64,000 bases of DNA from Cyprinodon diabolis. Its lineage: Eukaryota > Chordata > Actinopteri > Cyprinodontiformes > Cyprinodontidae. Shown one piece after another: positions 35,654 to 48,779 of the stretch; the first letter of the stretch is position 1; the number at the start of each line of letters is the position of its first letter. The stretch spans positions 930,001 to 994,000 of the forward strand of contig JARPUW010000553.1 in NCBI GenBank assembly GCA_030533445.1. Reading direction: 5' to 3'. The notes under the pieces are model-generated. The model did no database searches. It had not been told where the DNA came from and was given only the letters and a program-made list of their open reading frames with translations. The position numbers were made by a program, and so were the translations under genes.

Positions 35654-38600
35654 GAGCCTTGAGCTTCTGGAACCTTGATCTGCTGGAACCTTGAGCTGCT
35701 GGTGCTTCTGGAACCTTGAGAATCTGGAGCCTTGAGCTTCTGAAACCTTGGGCTGCTGGAGCCTTGAGCTGCTGGCGCTTCTGGAACCTTGAGCTGCTGG
35801 AACCTTGAGCTGCTGGTGCTTCTGGAACCTTGAGCTGCTGGAACCTTGAGCTGCTGGTGCTTCTGGAACCTTGAGCTGCTGGAACCTTGAGCTGCTGGTG
35901 GTTCTGGAACCTTGAGCATCTGGAGCCTTGAGCTTCTGGAACCTTGAGCTGCTGGAGCCTTGAGCTGCTGGTGCTTCTGGAACCTTGAGCTGCTGGAACC
36001 TTGAGCTGCTGGAACATTGAGCTGCTGGAACTTTGAGCATCTGGAGCCTTGAGCTTCTGGAGCCTTGAGCTGCTGGAACCTTGAGCTTCTGGAACCTTGA
36101 GCTGCTGGTGCATCTGGAACCTTGAGCATCTGGAGCCTTGAGCTTCTGGAACCTTGAGCTGCTGGAGCCTTGAGCTGCTGGTGCTTCTGGAACTTTGAGC
36201 TGCTGGAACCTTGAGCTGCTGCAGCCTTGAGCTGCTGGTGGTTCTGGAACTTTGAGCTGCTGGAACCTTGAGCTTCTGGAACCTCTAGCTTCTGGAGCCT
36301 TGAGCTGCTGTAACCCTGAGCTGCTGGAACCTTGAGCTGCTGGAACCTTGAGCTGCTGGAACATTGAGCTGCTGGAACTTTGAGCATCTGGAGCCTTGAG
36401 CATCTGGAGCCTTGAGCTGCTGGAACCTTGAGCTTCTGGAACCTTGAGCTGCTGGTGCATCTGGAACCTTGAGCATCTGGAGCCTTGAGCTTCTGGAACC
36501 TTGAGCTGCTGGAGCCTTGAGCTGCTGGTGCTTCTGGAACTTTGAGCTGCTGGAACCTTGAGCTGCTGCAGCCTTGAGCTGCTGGTGCTTCTGGAACATT
36601 GAGCTGCTGGAACCTTGAGCTTCTGGAACCTCTAGCTTCTGGAGCCTTGAGCTGCTGTAACCCTGAGCTGCTGGAACCTTGAGCTGCTGGTGCTTCTGGA
36701 ACCTTCAGCTGCTGGAACCTTGAGCTGCTGGAACCTTGAGCTGCTGGTGCTTCTGGAACCTTGAGCATCTGGAGCCTTGAGCTTCTGGAACCTTGAGCTG
36801 CTGGTGCTTCTGGAACCTTGAGCTGCTGGAGCCTTGAGCTGCCGGAACTTTGAGCTGCTGGAGCCTTGAGCTGCCGGAACTTTGAGCTGCTGGAGCCTTG
36901 AGCTGCTGGAACCTTGAGCTGCTGGTGCTTCTGGAACCTTGAGCTGCTGGAACCTTGAGCTGCTGGTGCTTATGGAACCTTGAGCTGCTGGAACCTTGAG
37001 CTGCTGGAACCTTGAGCTGCTGGAACCTTGAGCTGCTGGTGCTTCTGGAACCTTGAGCATCTGGAGCCTTGAGCTTCTGGAACCTTGAGCTGCTGGAGCC
37101 TTGAGCTGCTGGTGCTTCTGGAACCTTGAGCTGCTGGAACCTTGAGCTGCTGGTGCTTCTGGAACCTTGAGCTGCTGGTGCTTCTGGAACCTTGAGCATC
37201 TGGAGCCTTGAGCTTCTGGAACCTTGAGCTGCTGGAACCTTGAGCTGCTGGTGGTTCTGGAACCTTAAGCATCTGGAGCCTTGAGCTTCTGGAACCTTGA
37301 GCTGCTGGAGCCTTGAGCTGCTGGTGCTTCTGGAACCTTGAACTGCTGGAACCTTGAGCTGCTGGAACATTGAGCTGCTGGAACTTTGAGCATCTGGAGC
37401 CTTGAGAATCTGGAGCCTTGAGCTGCTGGAACCTTTAGCTTCTGGAACCTTGAGCTGCTGGTGCATCTGGAACCTTGGGCATCTGGAGCCTTGATCTTCT
37501 GGAACCTTGAGCTGCTGGAGCCTTGAGCTGCTGGTGCTTCTGGAACTTTGAGCTGCTGGAACCTTGAGCTGCTGCAGCCTTGAGCTGCTGGTGCTTCTGG
37601 AACATTGAGCTGCTGGAATCTTGAGCTTCTGGAACCTCTAGCTTCTGGAGCCTTGAGCTGCTGTAACCCTGAGCTGCAGGAACCTTGAGCTGCTGGTGCT
37701 TCTGGAACCTTGAGCTGCTGGAACCTTGAGCTGCTGGAACATTGAGCTGCTGGAACTTTGAGCATCTGGAGCCTTGAGCATCTGGAGCCTTGAGCTGCTG
37801 GAACCTTGAGCTTCTGGAACCTTGAGCTGCTGGTGCATCTGGAACCTTGAGCATCTGGAGCCTTGAGCTTCTGGAACCTTGAGCTGCTGGAGCCTTGAGC
37901 TGCTGGTGCTTCTGGAACTTTGAGCTGCTGGAACCTTGAGCTGCTGCAGCCTTGAGCTGCTGGTGCTTCTGGAACATTGAGCTGCTGGAACCTTGAGCTT
38001 CTGGAACCTCTAGCTTCTGGAGCCTTGAGCTGCTGTAACCCTGAGCTGCTGGAACCTTGAGCTGCTGGTGCTGCTGGAATCTTGAGCTGCTGGAACCTTG
38101 AGCTGCTGGTGCTTCTGGAACCTTCAGCTTCTGGAACCTTGAGCTGCTGGAACCTTGAGCTGCTGGTGCTTCTGGAACCTTGAGCATCTGGAGCCTTGAG
38201 CTTCTGGAACCTTGAGCTGCTGGTGCTTCTGGAACCTTGAGCTGCTGGAGCCTTGAGCTGCTGGAACCTTGAGCTGCTGGTGCTTCTGGAACCTTGAGCT
38301 GCTGGAACCTTGAGCTGCTGGTGCTTCTGGAACCTTGAGCTGCTGGAACCTTGAGCTGCTGGTGCTTCTGGAACCTTGAGCATCTGGAGCCTTGAGCCTC
38401 TGGAACCTTGAGCTGCTGGAGCCTTGAGCTGCTGGTGCTTCTGGAACCTTGAGCTGCTGGAACCTTGAGCTGCTGGAACCTTGAGCTGCTGGAACCTTGA
38501 GCTGCTGGTGCTTCTGGAACCTTGAGCTGCTGGTGCTTCTGGAACCTTGAGCATCTGGAGCCTTGAGCTTCTGGAACCTTGAGCTGCTGGTGCTTCTGGA

Positions 38601-38813
38601 ACCTTGAGCTGCTGGAACCTTGAGCTGCTGGTGCTTCAGGAACCTTGAGCATCTGGAGCCTTGAGCTTCTGGAACCTTGAGCTGCTGGTGCTTCTGGAAC
38701 CTTGAGCTGCTGGAGCCTTGAGCTGCTGGAACCTTGAGCTGCTGGTGCTTCTGGAACCTTGAGCTGCTGGAACCTTGAGCTGCTGGTGGTTCTGGAACCT
38801 TGAGCATCTGGAG

Positions 38814-41800
38814 CCTATAGCTTCTGGAACCTTGAGCTGCTGGAGCCTTGAGCTGCTGGTGCATCTGGAACCTTGAGATGCTGGAACCTTGAGCTGCTGG
38901 AACCTTGAGCTGCTGGAACTTTGAGCATCTGGAGCCTTGAGCTCTGGAGCCTTGAGCTGCTGGACCCTTGAGCTTCTGGAACCTTGAGCTGCTGGTGCAT
39001 CTGGAGCCTTGAGCATCTGGAACCTTGAGCTGCTGGAACCTTGAGCTGCTGGTGCTTCTGGAACCTTGAGCATCTGGAGCCTTGAGCTTCTGGAACCTTG
39101 AGCTGCTGGTGCTTCTGGAACCTTGAGCTGCTGGAACCTTGAGCTGCTGGTGCTTCTGGAACCTTGAGCATCTGGAGCCTTGAGCTTCTGGAACCTTGAG
39201 CTGCTGGAACCTTGAGCTGCTGGTGCTTCTGGAACCTTGAGCATGTGGAGCCTTGAGCTACTGGAACCTTGAGCTGCTGGTGCTTCTGGAACCTTGAGCT
39301 GCTGGAACCTTGAGCTGCTGGTGCTTCAGGAACCTTGAGAATCTGGAGCCTTGAGCTTCTGGAACCCTGGGCTGCTGGAGCCTTGAGCTGCTGGCGCTTC
39401 TGGAACCTTGAGCTGCTGGATCCTTGAGCTGCTGGAACCTTGAGCTGCTGGTGCTTCTGGAACCTTGAGCTGCTGGAACCTTGAGCTGCTGGTGCTTCTG
39501 GAACCTTGAGCTGCTGGAACCTTGAGCTGCTGGTGGTTCTGGAACCTTGAGCATCTGGAGCCTTGAGCTTCTGGAACCTTGAGCTGCTGGAGCCTTGAGC
39601 TGCTGGTGCTTCTGGAACCTTGAGCTGCTGGAACCTTGAGCTGCTGGAACCTTGAGCTGCTGGAACATTGAGCTGCTGGAACTTTGAGCATCTGGAGCCT
39701 TGAGCATCTGGAGCCTTGAGCTGCTGGAACCTTGAGCTTCTGGAACCTTGAGCTGCTGGTGCATCTGGAACCTTGAGCATCTGGAGCCTTGAGCTTCTGG
39801 AACCTTGAGCTGCTGGAGCCTTGAGCTGCTGGTGCTTCTGGAACTTTGAGCTGCTGGAACCTTGAGCTGCTGGAACCTTGAGCTGCTGGTGCTTCTGGAA
39901 CCTTGAGCTGCTGGAACCTTGAGCTGCTGGTGCTTCTGGAACCTTGAGCATCTGGAGCCTTGAGCTTCTGGAACCTTGAGCTGCTGGTGCTTCTGGAACC
40001 TTGAGCTGCTGGAACCTTGAGCTGCTGGAACCTTTAGCTGCTGGAACCTTGAGCTGCTGGTGCTTCTGGAACCTTGAGCATCTGGAGCCTTGAGCTTCTG
40101 GAACCTTGAGCTGCTGGAACCTTGAGCTGCTGGTGCTTCTGGAACCTTGAGCTTCTGGAGCCTTGAGCTTCTGGAACCTTGAGCTGCTGGTGCTTCTGGA
40201 ACCTTGAGCTGCTGGAACCTTGAGCTGCTGGTGCTTCTGGAACCTTGAGCTGCTGGAACCTTGAGCTGCTGGTGCTTCTGGAACCTTGAGCATCTGGAGC
40301 CTTGAGCTTCTGGAACCTTGAGCTGCTGGAACCTTGAGCTGCTGAAGCATTGAGCTGCTGGTGCTTCTGGAACCTTGAGCTTCTGGAACCTTGAGCTGCT
40401 GGTGCATCTGGAACCTTGAGCATCAGGAGCCTTGAGCTTCTGGAACCTTGAGCTGCTGGTGCTTCTGGAACCTTGAGCTGCTGGAACCTTGAGCTGCTGG
40501 TGCTTCTGGAACCTTGAGCATCTGGAGCCTTGAGCTTCTGGAACCTTGAGCTGCTGGAACCTTGAGCTGCTGGTGCTTCTGGAACCTTGAGCATGTGGAG
40601 CCTTGAGCTACTGGAACCTTGAGCTTCTGGAACCTTGAGCTGCTGGTGCTTCTGGAACCTTGAGCTGCTGGAACCTTGAGCTGCTGGTGCTTCTGGAACC
40701 TTGAGCATCTGGAGCCTTGAGCTTCTGGAACCTTGAGCTGCTGGAACCTTGAGCTGCTGGTGCTTCTGGAACCTTGAGCATGTGGAGCCTTGAGCTACTG
40801 GAACCTTGAGCTGCTGGTGCTTCTGGAACCTTGAGCTGCTGGAACCTTGAGCTGCTGGTGCTTCAGGAACCTTGAGAATCTGGAGCCTTGAGCTTCTGGA
40901 ACCCTGGGCTGCTGGAGCCTTGAGCTGCTGGCGCTTCTGGAACCTTTAGCTGCTGGAACCTTGAGCTGCTGGAACTTTGAGCTGCTGGTGCTTCTGGAAC
41001 CTTGAGCTGCTGGAACCTTGAGCTGCTGGTGCTTCTGGAACCTTGAGCTGCTGGAACCTTGAGCTGCTGGTGGTTCTGGAACCTTGAGCATCTGGAGCCT
41101 TGAGCTTCTGGAACCTTGAGCTGCTGGAGCCTTGAGCTGCTGGTGCTTCTGGAACCTTGAGCTGCTGGAACCTTGAGCTGCTGGAACCTTGAGCTGCTGG
41201 AACATTGAGCTGCTGGAACTTTGAGCATCTGGAGCCTTGAGCATCTGGAGCCTTGAGCTGCTGGAACCTTGAGCTTCTGGAACCTTGAGCTGCTGGTGCA
41301 TCTGGAACCTTGAGCATCTGGAGCCTTGAGCTTCTGGAACCTTGAGCTGCTGGAGCCTTGAGCTGCTGGTGCTTCTGGAACTTTGAGCTGCTGGAACCTT
41401 GAGCTGCTGGAACCTTGAGCTGCTGGTGCTTCTGGAACCTTGAGCTGCTGGAACCTTGAGCTGCTGGTGCTTCTGGAACCTTGAGCATCTGGAGCCTTGA
41501 GCTTCTGGAACCTTGAGCTGCTGGTGCTTCTGGAACCTTGAGCTGCTGGAACCTTGAGCTGCTGGAACCTTTAGCTGCTGGAACCTTGAGCTGCTGGTGC
41601 TTCTGGAACCTTGAGCATCTGGAGCCTTGAGCTTCTGGAACCTTGAGCTGCTGGAACCTTGAGCTGCTGGTGCTTCTGGAACCTTGAGCTTCTGGAGCCT
41701 TGAGCTTCTGGAACCTTGAGCTGCTGGTGCTTCTGGAACCTTGAGCTGCTGGAACCTTGAGCTGCTGGTGCTTCTGGAACCTTGAGCTGCTGGAACCTTG

Positions 41801-43156
41801 AGCTGCTGGAACCTTGAGCTGCTGGTGCTTCTGGAACCTTGAGCATCTGGAGCCTTGAGCTTCTGGAACCTTGAGCTGCTGGAACCTTGAGCTGCTGAAG
41901 CATTGAGCTGCTGGTGCTTCTGGAACCTTGAGCTTCTGGAACCTTGAGCTGCTGGTGCATCTGGAACCTTGAGCATCTGGAGCCTTGAGCTTCTGGAACC
42001 TTGAGCTGCTGGAGCCTTGAGCTGCTGGTGCTTCTGGAACCTTGAGCTGCTGGAACCTTGAGCTGCTGGAACCTTGAGCTGCTGGTGCTTCTGGAACCTT
42101 GAGCTGCTGGAACCTTGAGCTGCTGGAACCTTGAGCTGCTGGAACATTGAGCTGCTGGAACTTTGAGCATCTGGAGCCTTGAGCATCTGGAGCCTTGAGC
42201 TGCTGGAACCTTGAGCTCCTGGAACCTTGAGCTGCTGGTGCATCTGGAACCTTGAGCATCTGGAGCCTTGAGCTTCTGGAACCTTGAGCTGCTGGAGCCT
42301 TGAGCTGCTGGTGCTTCTGGAACTTTGAGCTGCTGGAGCCTTGAGCTTCTGGAACCTTGAGCTGCTGGTGCTTCTGGAACCTTGAGCTGCTGGAACCTTG
42401 AGCTGCTGGAACCTTGAGCTGCTGGAACCTTGAGCTGCTGGTGCTTCTGGAACCTTGAGCATCTGGAGCCTTGAGCTTCTGGAACCTTGAGCTGCTGGAA
42501 CCTTGAGCTGCTGGTGCTTCTGGAACATTGAGCATCTGGAGCCTTGAGCTTCTGGAACCTTGAGCTTCTGGTGCTTCTGGAACCTTGAGCTGCTGGAACC
42601 TTGAGCTGCTGCAGCCTTGAGCTGCTGGTGCTTCTGGAACCCTGAGCTGCTGGAACCTTGAGCTGCTGGTGCTGCTGGAACCTTGAGCTGCTGGAACCTT
42701 GAGCTGCTGGTGCTTCTGGAACCTTGAGCTGCTGGAACCTTGAGCTGCTGGAACCTTGAGCTGCTGGTGCTTCTGGAACCTTGAGCATCTGGAGCCTTGA
42801 GCTTCTGGAACCTTGAGCTGCTGGTGCTTCTGGAACCTTGAGCTGCTGGAACCTTGAGCTGCTGGAACCTTGAGCTGCTGGTGCTTCTGGAACCTTGAGC
42901 ATCTGGAGCCTTGAGCTTCTGGAACCTTGAGCTGCTGGAACCTTGAGCTGCTGGTGCTTCTGGAACCTTGAGCATCTGGAGCCTTGAGCTTCTGGAACCT
43001 TGAGCTGCTGGTGCTTCTGGAACCTTGAGCTGCTGGAACCTTGAGCTGCTGGTGCTTCTGGAACCTTGAGCTGCTGGAACCTTGAGCTGCTGGAACCTTG
43101 AGCTGCTGGTGCTTCTGGAACCTTGAGCATCTGGAGCCTTGAGCTTCTGGAACCTT
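38814..43156 (+). repeat. Block F, copy 2
   Basis: The total length is the same as copy 1 (4,343 bp), although internal markers are shifted by +16 bp (GAGCATCAGG at 40418). A one-unit gain was therefore offset by a one-unit loss before GAGCGGCTGG at 43157. Confidence 0.8.
38939..38953 (+). repeat. 15-bp frame-breaking unit, copy 2
   Basis: Same 15-bp unit, 27,553 bp from copy 1. Confidence 0.9.
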
Positions 43157-43535
43157 GAGCGGCTGGAGCCTTGAGCTGCTGGCGCTTCTGGAACCTTGAG
43201 CTGCTGGAACCTTGAGCTGCTGGTGCTTCTGGAACCTTGAGCTGCTGGAACCTTGAGCTGCTGGTGCTTCTGGAACCTTGAGCTGCTGGAACCTTGAGCT
43301 GCTGGTGCTTCAGGAACCTTGAGCATCTGGAGCCTTGAGCTTCTGGAACCTTGAGCTGCTGGTGCTTCTGGAACCTTGAGCTGCTAGAGCCTTGAGCTGC
43401 TGGAACCTTGAGCTGCTGGTGCTTCTGGAACCTTGAGCTGCTGGAACCTTGAGCTGCTGGTGCTTCTGGAACCTTGAGCTGCTGGAACCTTGAGCTGCTG
43501 GTGGTTCTGGAACCTTGAGCATCTGGAGCCTATAG
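43157..43535 (+). repeat. Module G-T, copy 7
   Basis: GAGCGGCTGG at 43157, CCTATAG at 43529 and CCTTAAAC at 43853 have the standard spacings. It is the partner of copy 3 at 27,553 bp and of copy 2 at 41,230 bp. Confidence 0.85.
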
Positions 43536-46500
43536 CTTCTGGAACCTTGAGCTGCTGGAGCCTTGAGCTGCTGGTGCTTCTGGAACCTTGAGCTGCTGGA
43601 ACCTTGAGCTGCTGGAACCTTGAGCTGCTGGAACTTTGAGCATCTGGAGCCTTGAGCATCTGGAGCCTTGAGCTGCTGGACCCTTGAGCTTCTGGAACCT
43701 TGAGCTGCTGGTGCATCTGGAACCTTGAGCATCTGGAACCTTGAGCTGCTGGAACCTTGAGCTGCTGGAACCTTGAGCTGCTGGTGCTTCTGGAACCTTG
43801 AGCATCTGGAGCCTTGAGCTTCTGGAACCTTGAGCTGCTGGTGCTTCTGGAACCTTAAACTGCTGGAACCTTGAGCTGCTGGTGCTTCTGGAACCTTGAG
43901 CATCTGGAGCCTTGAGCTTCTGGAACCTTGAGCTGCTGGAACCTTGAGCTGCTGGTGCTTCTGGAACCTTGAGCATGTGGAGCCTTGAGCTACTGGAACC
44001 TTGAGCTGCTGGTCTTTCTGGAACCTTGAGCTGCTGGAACTTTGAGCTGCTGGAACCTTGAGCTGCTGGTGCTTCTGGAACCTTGAGAATCTGGAGCCTT
44101 GAGCTTCTGGAACCTTGGGCTGCTGGAGCCTTGAGCTGCTGGCGCTTCTGGAACCTTGAGCTGCTGGAACCTTGAGCTGCTGGAACCTTGAGCTGCTGGT
44201 GCTTCTGGAACCTTGATCTGCTGGAACCTTGAGCTGCTGGTGCTTCTGGAACCTTGAGCTGCTGGAACCTTGAGCTGCTGGTGGTTCTGGAACCTTGAGC
44301 ATCTGGAGCGTTGAGCTTCTGGAACCTTGAGCTGCTGGAGCCTTGAGCTGCTGGTGCTTCTGGAACCTTGAGCTGCTGGAACCTTGAGCTGCTGGAACCT
44401 TGAGCTGCTGGAACATTGAGCTGCTGGAACTTTGAGCATCTGGAGCCTTGAGCATCTGGAGCCTTGAGCTGCTGGAACCTTGAGCTTCTGGAACCTTGAG
44501 CTGCTGGAGCCTTGAGCTGCTGGTGCTTCTGGAACTTTGAGCTGCTGGAACCTTGAGCTGCTGCAGCCTTGAGCTGCTGGTGCTTCTGGAACATTGAGCT
44601 GCTGGAACCTTGAGCTTCTGGAACCTCTAGCTTCTGGAGCCTTGAGCTGCTGTAACCCTGAGCTGCTGGAACCTTGAGCTGCTGGTGCTTCTGGAACCTT
44701 GAGCTGCTGGAACCTTGAGCTGCTGGAACCTTGAGCTGCTGGAACATTGAGCTGCTGGAACTTTGAGCATCTGGAGCCTTGAGCATCTGGAGCCTTGAGC
44801 TGCTGGAACCTTGAGCTTCTGGAACCTTGAGCTGCTGGTGCATCTGGAACCTTGAGCATCTGGAGCCTTGAGCTTCTGGAACCTTGAGCTGCTGGAGCCT
44901 TGAGTTGCTGGTGCTTCTGGAACTTTGAGCTGCTGGAACCTTGAGCTGCTGCAGCCTTGAGCTGCTGGTGCTTCTGGAACATTGAGCTGCTGGAACCTTG
45001 AGCTTCTGGAACCTCTAGCTTCTGGAGCCTTGAGCTGCTGTAACCCTGAGCTGCTGGAACCTTGAGCTGCTGGTGCTGCTGGAACCTTGAGCTGCTGGAA
45101 CCTTGAGCTGCTGGTGCTTCTGGAACCTTCAGCTGCTGGAACCTTGAGCTGCTGGAACCTTGAGCTGCTGGTGCTTCTGGAACCTTGAGCATCTGGAGCC
45201 TTGAGCTTCTGGAACCTTGAGCTGCTGGTGCTTCTGGAACCTTGAGCTGCTGGAGCCTTGAGCTGCCGGAACTCTGAGCTGCTGGAGCCTTGAGCTGCTG
45301 GAACCTTGAGCTGCTGGTGCTTCTGGAACCTTGAGCTGCTGGAACCTTGAGTTGCTGGTGCTTCTGGAACCTTGAGCTGCTGGAACCTTGAGCTGCTGGA
45401 GCCTTGAGCTGCTGGTGCTTCTGGAACCTTGAGCTGCTGGAACCTTGAGCTGCTGGAACCTTGAGCTGCTGGAGCCTTAAGCTGCTGGTGCTGCTGGAAC
45501 CTTGAGCTGCTGGAACCTTGAGCTGCTGGTGCTTCTGGAACCTTGAGCTGCTGGAACCTTGAGCTGCTGGTGCTTCTGGAACCTTGAGCATCTGGAGCCT
45601 TGAGCTTCTGGAACCTTGAGCTGCTGGTGCTTCTGGAACCTTGAGCTTCTGGAACCTTGAGCTGCTGGTGCATCTGGAACCTTGAGCATCTGGAGCCTTG
45701 AGCTTCTGGAACCTTGAGCTGCTGGAGCCTTGAGCTGCTGGTGCTTCTGGAACTTTGATCTGCTGGAACCTTGAGCAACTGCAGCCTTGAGCTGCTGGTG
45801 CTTCTGGAACATTGAGCTGCTGGAACCTTGAGCTTCTGGAACCTCTAGCTTCTGGAGCCTTGAGCTGCTGTAACCCTGAGCTGCTGGAACCTTGAGCTGC
45901 TGGTGCTGCTGGAACCTTGAGCTGCTGGAACCTTGAGCTGCTGGTGCTTCTTGAACCTTCAGCTGCTGGAACCTTGAGCTGCTGGAACCTTGAGCTGCTG
46001 GTGCTTCTGGAACCTTGAGCATCTGGAGCCTTGAGCTTCTGGAACCTTGAGCTGCTGGTGCTTCTGGAACCTTGAGCTGCTGGAGCCTTGAGCTGCTGGA
46101 ACTTTGAGCTGCTGGAGCCTTGAGCTGCTGGAACCTTGAGCTGCTGGTGCTTCTGGAACCTTGAGCTGCTGGAACCTTGAGCTGCTGGTGCTTCTGGAAC
46201 CTTGAGCTGCTGGAACCTTGAGCTGCTGGTGCTTCTGGAACCTTGAACATCTGGAGCCTTGAGCTTCTGGAACCTTGAGCTGCTGGAGCCTTAAGCTGCT
46301 GGTGCTGCTGGAACCTTGAGCTGCTGGAACCTTGAGCTGCTGGTGCTTCTGGAACCTTGAGCTGCTGGAACCTTGAGCTGCTGGTGCTTCTGGAACCTTG
46401 AGCATCTGGAGCCTTGAGCTTCTGGAACCTTGAGCTGCTGGTGCTTCTGGAACCTTGAGCTGCTGGAACCTTGAGCTGCTGGTGCTTCTGGAACCTTGAG

Positions 46501-48739
46501 CATCTGAAGCCTTGAGCTGCTGGAACCTTGAGCTGCTGGTGCTTCTGGAACCTTGAGCTGTTGGAACCTTGAGCTGCTGGTGCTTCTGGAACCTTGAGCT
46601 GCTGGAACCTTGAGCTGCTGGTGGTTCTGGAACCTTGAACATCTGGAGCCTATAGCTTCTGGAACCTTGAGCTGCTGGAGCCTTGAGCTGAAGGTGCTTC
46701 TGGAACCTTGAGCTGCTGGAACTTTGAGCTGCTGGAACCTTGAGCTGCTGGAACCTTGAGCTGCTGGAACTTTGAGCATCTGGAGCCTTGAGCTGCTGGA
46801 CCCTTGAGCTTCTGGAACCTTGAGCTGCTGGTGCATCTGGAACCTTGAGCATCTGGAACCTTGAGCTGCTGGAACCTTGAGCTGCTGGAACCTTGAGTTG
46901 CTGGTGCTTCTGGAACCTTGAGCATCTGGAGCCTTGAGCTTCTGGAACCTTGAGCTGCTGGTGCTTCTGGAACCTTGAGCATCTGGAGCCTTGAGCTTCT
47001 GGAACCTTGATCTGCTGGAACCTTGAGCTGCTGGTGCTTCTGGAACCTTGAGCATGTGGATCCTTGAGCTACTGGAACCTTGAGCTGCTGGTGCTTCTGG
47101 AACCTTGAGCTGCTGGAACCTTGAGCTGCTGGAACCTTGAGCTGCTGGTGCTTCTGGAACCTTGAGAATCTGGAGCCTTGAGCTTCTGAAACCTTGGGCT
47201 GCTGGAGCCTTGAGCTGCTGGCGCTTCTGGAACCTTGAGCTGCTGGAACCTTGAGCTGCTGGAACCTTGAGCTGCTGGTGCTTCTGGAACCTTGAGCTGC
47301 TGGAACCTTGAGCTGCTGGTGCTTCTGGAACCTTGAGCTGCTGGAACCTTGAGCTGCTGGTGGTTCTGGAACCTTGAGCATCTGGAGCCTTGAGCTTCTG
47401 GAACCTTGAGCTGCTGGAGCCTTGAGCTGCTGGTGCTTCTGGAACCTTGAGCTGCTGGAACCTTGAGCTGCTGGAACATTGAGCTGCTGGAACTTTGAGC
47501 ATCTGGAGCCTTGAGCTTCTGGAGCCTTGAGCTGCTGGAACCTTGAGCTTCTGGAACCTTGAGCTGCTGGTGCATCTGGAACCTTGAGCATCTGGAGCCT
47601 TGAGCATCTGGAACCTTGAGCTGCTGGAGCCTTGAGCTGCTGGTGCTTCTGGAACTTTGAGCTGCTGGAACCTTGAGCTGCTGCAGCCTTGAGCTGCTGG
47701 TGCTTCTGGAACATTGAGCTGCTGGAACCTTGAGCTTCTGGAACCTCTAGCTTCTGGAGCCTTGAGCTGCTGTAACCCTGAGCTGCTGGAACCTTGAGCT
47801 GCTGGTGCTTCTGGAACCTTGAGCTGCTGGAACCTTGAGCTGCTGGAACCTTGAGCTGCTGGAACATTGAGCTGCTGGAACTTTGAGCATCTGGAGCCTT
47901 GAGCATCTGGAGCCTTGAGCTGCTGGAACCTTGAGCTTCTGGAACCTTGAGCTGCTGGTGCATCTGGAACCTTGAGCATCTGGAACCTTGAGCATGTGGA
48001 TCCTTGAGCTACTGGAACCTTGAGCTGCTGGTGCTTCTGGAACCTTGAGCTGCTGGAGCCTTGAGCTTCTGGAACCTTGAGCTGCTGGTGCTTCTGGAAC
48101 CTTGAGCATCTGGAGCCTTGAGCTTCTGGAACCTTGATCTGCTGGAACCTTGAGCTGCTGGTGCTTCTGGAACCTTGAGCATGTGGATCCTTGAGCTACT
48201 GGAACCTTGAGCTGCTGGTGCTTCTGGAACCTTGAGCTGCTGGAACCTTGAGCTGCTGGTGCTTCTGGAACCTTGAGAATCTGGAGCCTTGAGCTTCTGA
48301 AACCTTGGGCTGCTGGAGCCTTGAGCTGCTGGCGCTTCTGGAACCTTGAGCTGCTGGAACCTTGAGCTGCTGGAACCTTGAGCTGCTGGTGCTTCTGGAA
48401 CCTTGAGCTGCTGGAACCTTGAGCTGCTGGTGCTTCTGGAACCTTGAGCTGCTGGAACCTTGAGCTGCTGGTGGTTCTGGAACCTTGAGCATCTGGAGCC
48501 TTGAGCTTCTGGAACCTTGAGCTGCTGGAGCCTTGAGCTGCTGGTGCTTCTGGAACCTTGAGCTGCTGGAACCTTGAGCTGCTGGAACATTGAGCTGCTG
48601 GAACTTTGAGCATCTGGAGCCTTGAGCTTCTGGAGCCTTGAGCTGCTGGAACCTTGAGCTTCTGGAACCTTGAGCTGCTGGTGCATCTGGAACCTTGAGC
48701 ATCTGGAGCCTTGAGCTTCTGGAACCTTGAGCTGCTGGA
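43310..48739 (+). repeat. 41,230-bp-offset duplicon, right copy
   Basis: This is the partner of 2080-7509. Its 43.2-47.6 kb part also matches 19.6-24.1 kb, with an offset of 23,523 at 19.6 kb and 23,539 from about 21.1 kb. All three therefore descend from one ancestral block. Confidence 0.8.
45773..46694 (+). repeat. Module K-P, copy 4
   Basis: GAGCAACTGCAG is at 45773, CCTATAG at 46649 and GAGCTGAAGG at 46685 (876-bp form). It lies 9,385 bp before copy 6. Confidence 0.85.
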
Positions 48740-48779
48740 ACCTTGAGCTGCTGGTGCTTCTGGAACCTTGAGCATCTGG

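Larger units (their letters stand above)
32470..36768 (-). other. Longest open minus-strand stretch, not called a gene
   Basis: A 1,432-codon ATG-initiated frame is open here, but it is only the satellite read on the minus strand. Its whole translation is the rotating peptide LKVPAAQGSSSSRFQQ with three-residue inserts (PEA, KHQ or RST types) wherever a 25-bp unit occurs. It has no signal peptide, no folded domain, no intron signals I can recognise and no unique sequence. The other two minus frames in the same interval are also largely open and encode the same peptide. The ATG comes from the GCATCTGG unit variant and the frame ends at CCTTAAG. Translation in vivo cannot be excluded from sequence alone, but nothing supports it. 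Confidence 0.3.
35680..43950 (+). repeat. 27.5-kb-offset duplicon, right copy
   Basis: This is the partner of 8140-16400. One added 16-bp unit is visible near 38,480 (four AACCTTGAG units before a 25-mer, against three in the left copy). Downstream, the 4,030-bp duplication present in the left lineage is absent. Confidence 0.82.

Noticed and set aside
32470..36768. 1,432-codon minus-strand ORF as a giant Ser/Gln/Lys-rich protein gene
   Set aside because: It is pure satellite translation, with the other minus frames open and encoding the same peptide, no domain, and ends set only by chance stop variants such as CCTTAAG.
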